34,883 nt of DNA from an uncultured bacterium (lineage in GTDB: Bacteria > Myxococcota_A > Polyangia > Polyangiales > Houyiibacteriaceae): positions 1 to 34,883 of the forward strand of contig CALLDH010000075.1 of NCBI GenBank assembly GCA_937998345.1. The letters run 5' to 3'. This document shows positions 34,198 to 34,883 of the stretch, piece after piece. Positions within the stretch are counted from its first letter, which is position 1. Each line of letters opens with the position of its first letter. A program made the position numbers and the translations under genes. The notes beneath the pieces were generated by a model. That model was not told the DNA's origin. It searched no databases and saw nothing but the letters and a program-made list of their open reading frames with translations.

Positions 34198-34883
34198 GTG
34201 GTACCGTGCAGGGTGATCCTGAGGGACCCGGTCCACGGCTTGATCGCCTTTGAAGGCACAGCGGAGCGACTGGTTCGATCCCTGCTCGACACGCGGGAAG
34301 TGCAACGCCTCCGGCGCGTTCGCCAGCTCGGACTGGCCTCGCTGGCATTCCCGGGAGCGGAGCACACACGTTTCTCGCACGCGATCGGTGCCGCACACGT
34401 CATGCAGGCCCTTCAGCACCGCATCGACGCTTGCAGCCATGAGTTGCCCGTGGAGCAGAGGCTCGACGAGGAGGCGAGGGCGGAGGGGCTCGCAGCCGCG
34501 CTCTTGCACGACCTGGGTCACGGACCGTTCTCGCACCTGTTCGAGGAAGTGCTGCCCCACGCCAAGCATCACGAGCAGTGGACGCAGGAGACCTTGCTCG
34601 ACCCATCGACCGAAGTGCACCAGGCCCTCGAATCGTTCTCGGCGGGGATGGCGGAGCGGGTTACGGGCTTGTTGAACGGCAACTATCGGCTCAGCTATCT
34701 CAGCCAGAGTGTCAGCGGAACCTTGGATGTGGATCGCGCGGACTATCTCTTGCGTGACAGTCACATGACGGGCGTGCGCTATGGCTTGTACGACCTCGAC
34801 TGGTTGCTGCAAGCGTTGACGGTCGCGTGCGTGAACGATCGATGGGTCCTCGCCATCGAAGGCCGGAAGGGATTGCCGCCGGC
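34198..34883 (+). CDS. HD-domain phosphohydrolase (dGTPase/SAMHD1-like), 3' end outside window
   Basis: A 228-residue N-terminal portion of an HD phosphohydrolase. It opens with ILRDPVHGLIAFEG, the hallmark of the group that includes dNTP triphosphohydrolases and SAMHD1-like enzymes. His61 (FSHAIGAAHV) and the HD pair His104-Asp105 (LLHDLGHGPFSHLFE) supply metal ligands. The later DVDRADYLLRDSHMTG matches the family's final Asp motif. The likely activity is hydrolysis of a nucleotide phosphate in the cytosol; the true substrate is unknown. GTG 34198 is used as start, 7 bases after the preceding stop; GTG 34213 is an alternative. It probably shares a transcript with the solute-binding gene. 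The frame is open to the window end. Confidence 0.9.
   Translation, partial: MVPCRVILRDPVHGLIAFEGTAERLVRSLLDTREVQRLRRVRQLGLASLAFPGAEHTRFSHAIGAAHVMQALQHRIDACSHELPVEQRLDEEARAEGLAAALLHDLGHGPFSHLFEEVLPHAKHHEQWTQETLLDPSTEVHQALESFSAGMAERVTGLLNGNYRLSYLSQSVSGTLDVDRADYLLRDSHMTGVRYGLYDLDWLLQALTVACVNDRWVLAIEGRKGLPP

Overview
The window is about 34.9 kb of GC-rich, gene-dense bacterial chromosome carrying mostly housekeeping and metabolic genes with many small lipoproteins. I infer a Myxococcota / former Deltaproteobacteria organism. The reasons are a response regulator with a proline-rich linker and amphipathic tail, a GldA/GldF/GldG/DUF4340 operon, Cys-rich and HEAT-repeat envelope proteins, a fused HAD-UbiA protein, and high GC at third codon positions. 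This is inference; there is no rRNA or tRNA in the window. No phage, insertion sequence, CRISPR array or tRNA gene was found.

Layout. 1-1410: 3' part of polA. 1431-9879: a sucrose locus with a stand-alone sucrose-phosphatase-like HAD enzyme, divergent from a 1024-residue fructokinase / sucrose-phosphate synthase / sucrose-phosphatase fusion that overlaps a sucrose synthase gene, then a convergent GH31 alpha-glucosidase. 10013-11346: DMT transporter followed by a MaoC-like protein. 11491-12496: a CX3C-repeat lipoprotein and an O6-alkylguanine-DNA alkyltransferase whose start codons overlap. 12498-17627 (minus): response regulator, valS, HAD-UbiA prenyltransferase. 17746-19344: trmB convergent with a polysaccharide deacetylase. 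19464-23015: four-gene ABC / GldG operon joined by 4-bp overlaps. 23016-25779 (minus): lipoprotein, HEAT-repeat protein and a reading frame interrupted by one TGA. 26019-27422: sigma-70 factor with an intrinsic terminator. 27643-29754: lipoprotein oligopeptidase of family S9A. 29755-30316: a gene-free, repeat-rich stretch. 30317-32669 (minus): CBS-pair protein and dacB. 32661-34190: peptide-type solute-binding lipoprotein. 34198-end: HD phosphohydrolase, cut by the window.

The sucrose genes form a closed set. Fructokinase makes fructose-6-P, SPS joins it to a nucleotide-glucose, SPP releases sucrose, and sucrose synthase interconverts sucrose and NDP-glucose plus fructose. This suggests sucrose is made and recycled as an osmolyte or carbon store.

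The most unusual non-coding signal is a family of degenerate hexamer arrays, unit G-N-C-R-C-Y. They fill intergenic gaps at five separate places (1409-1426, 9912-9953, 11353-11412, 27486-27587 and, reversed, 31118-31231). Two arrays run into the stop codon of the upstream gene, and two are joined to a second GC-richer hexamer type. Nearly all variation is at positions 2, 4 and 6, while G1, C3 and C5 are almost fixed, which is not what neutral decay predicts. Other things worth a second look are the triple enzyme fusion, the shuffled inverted repeats at 29765-30298, two hairpins that bury ribosome-binding sites, and the TGA-interrupted frame upstream of the sigma factor gene.
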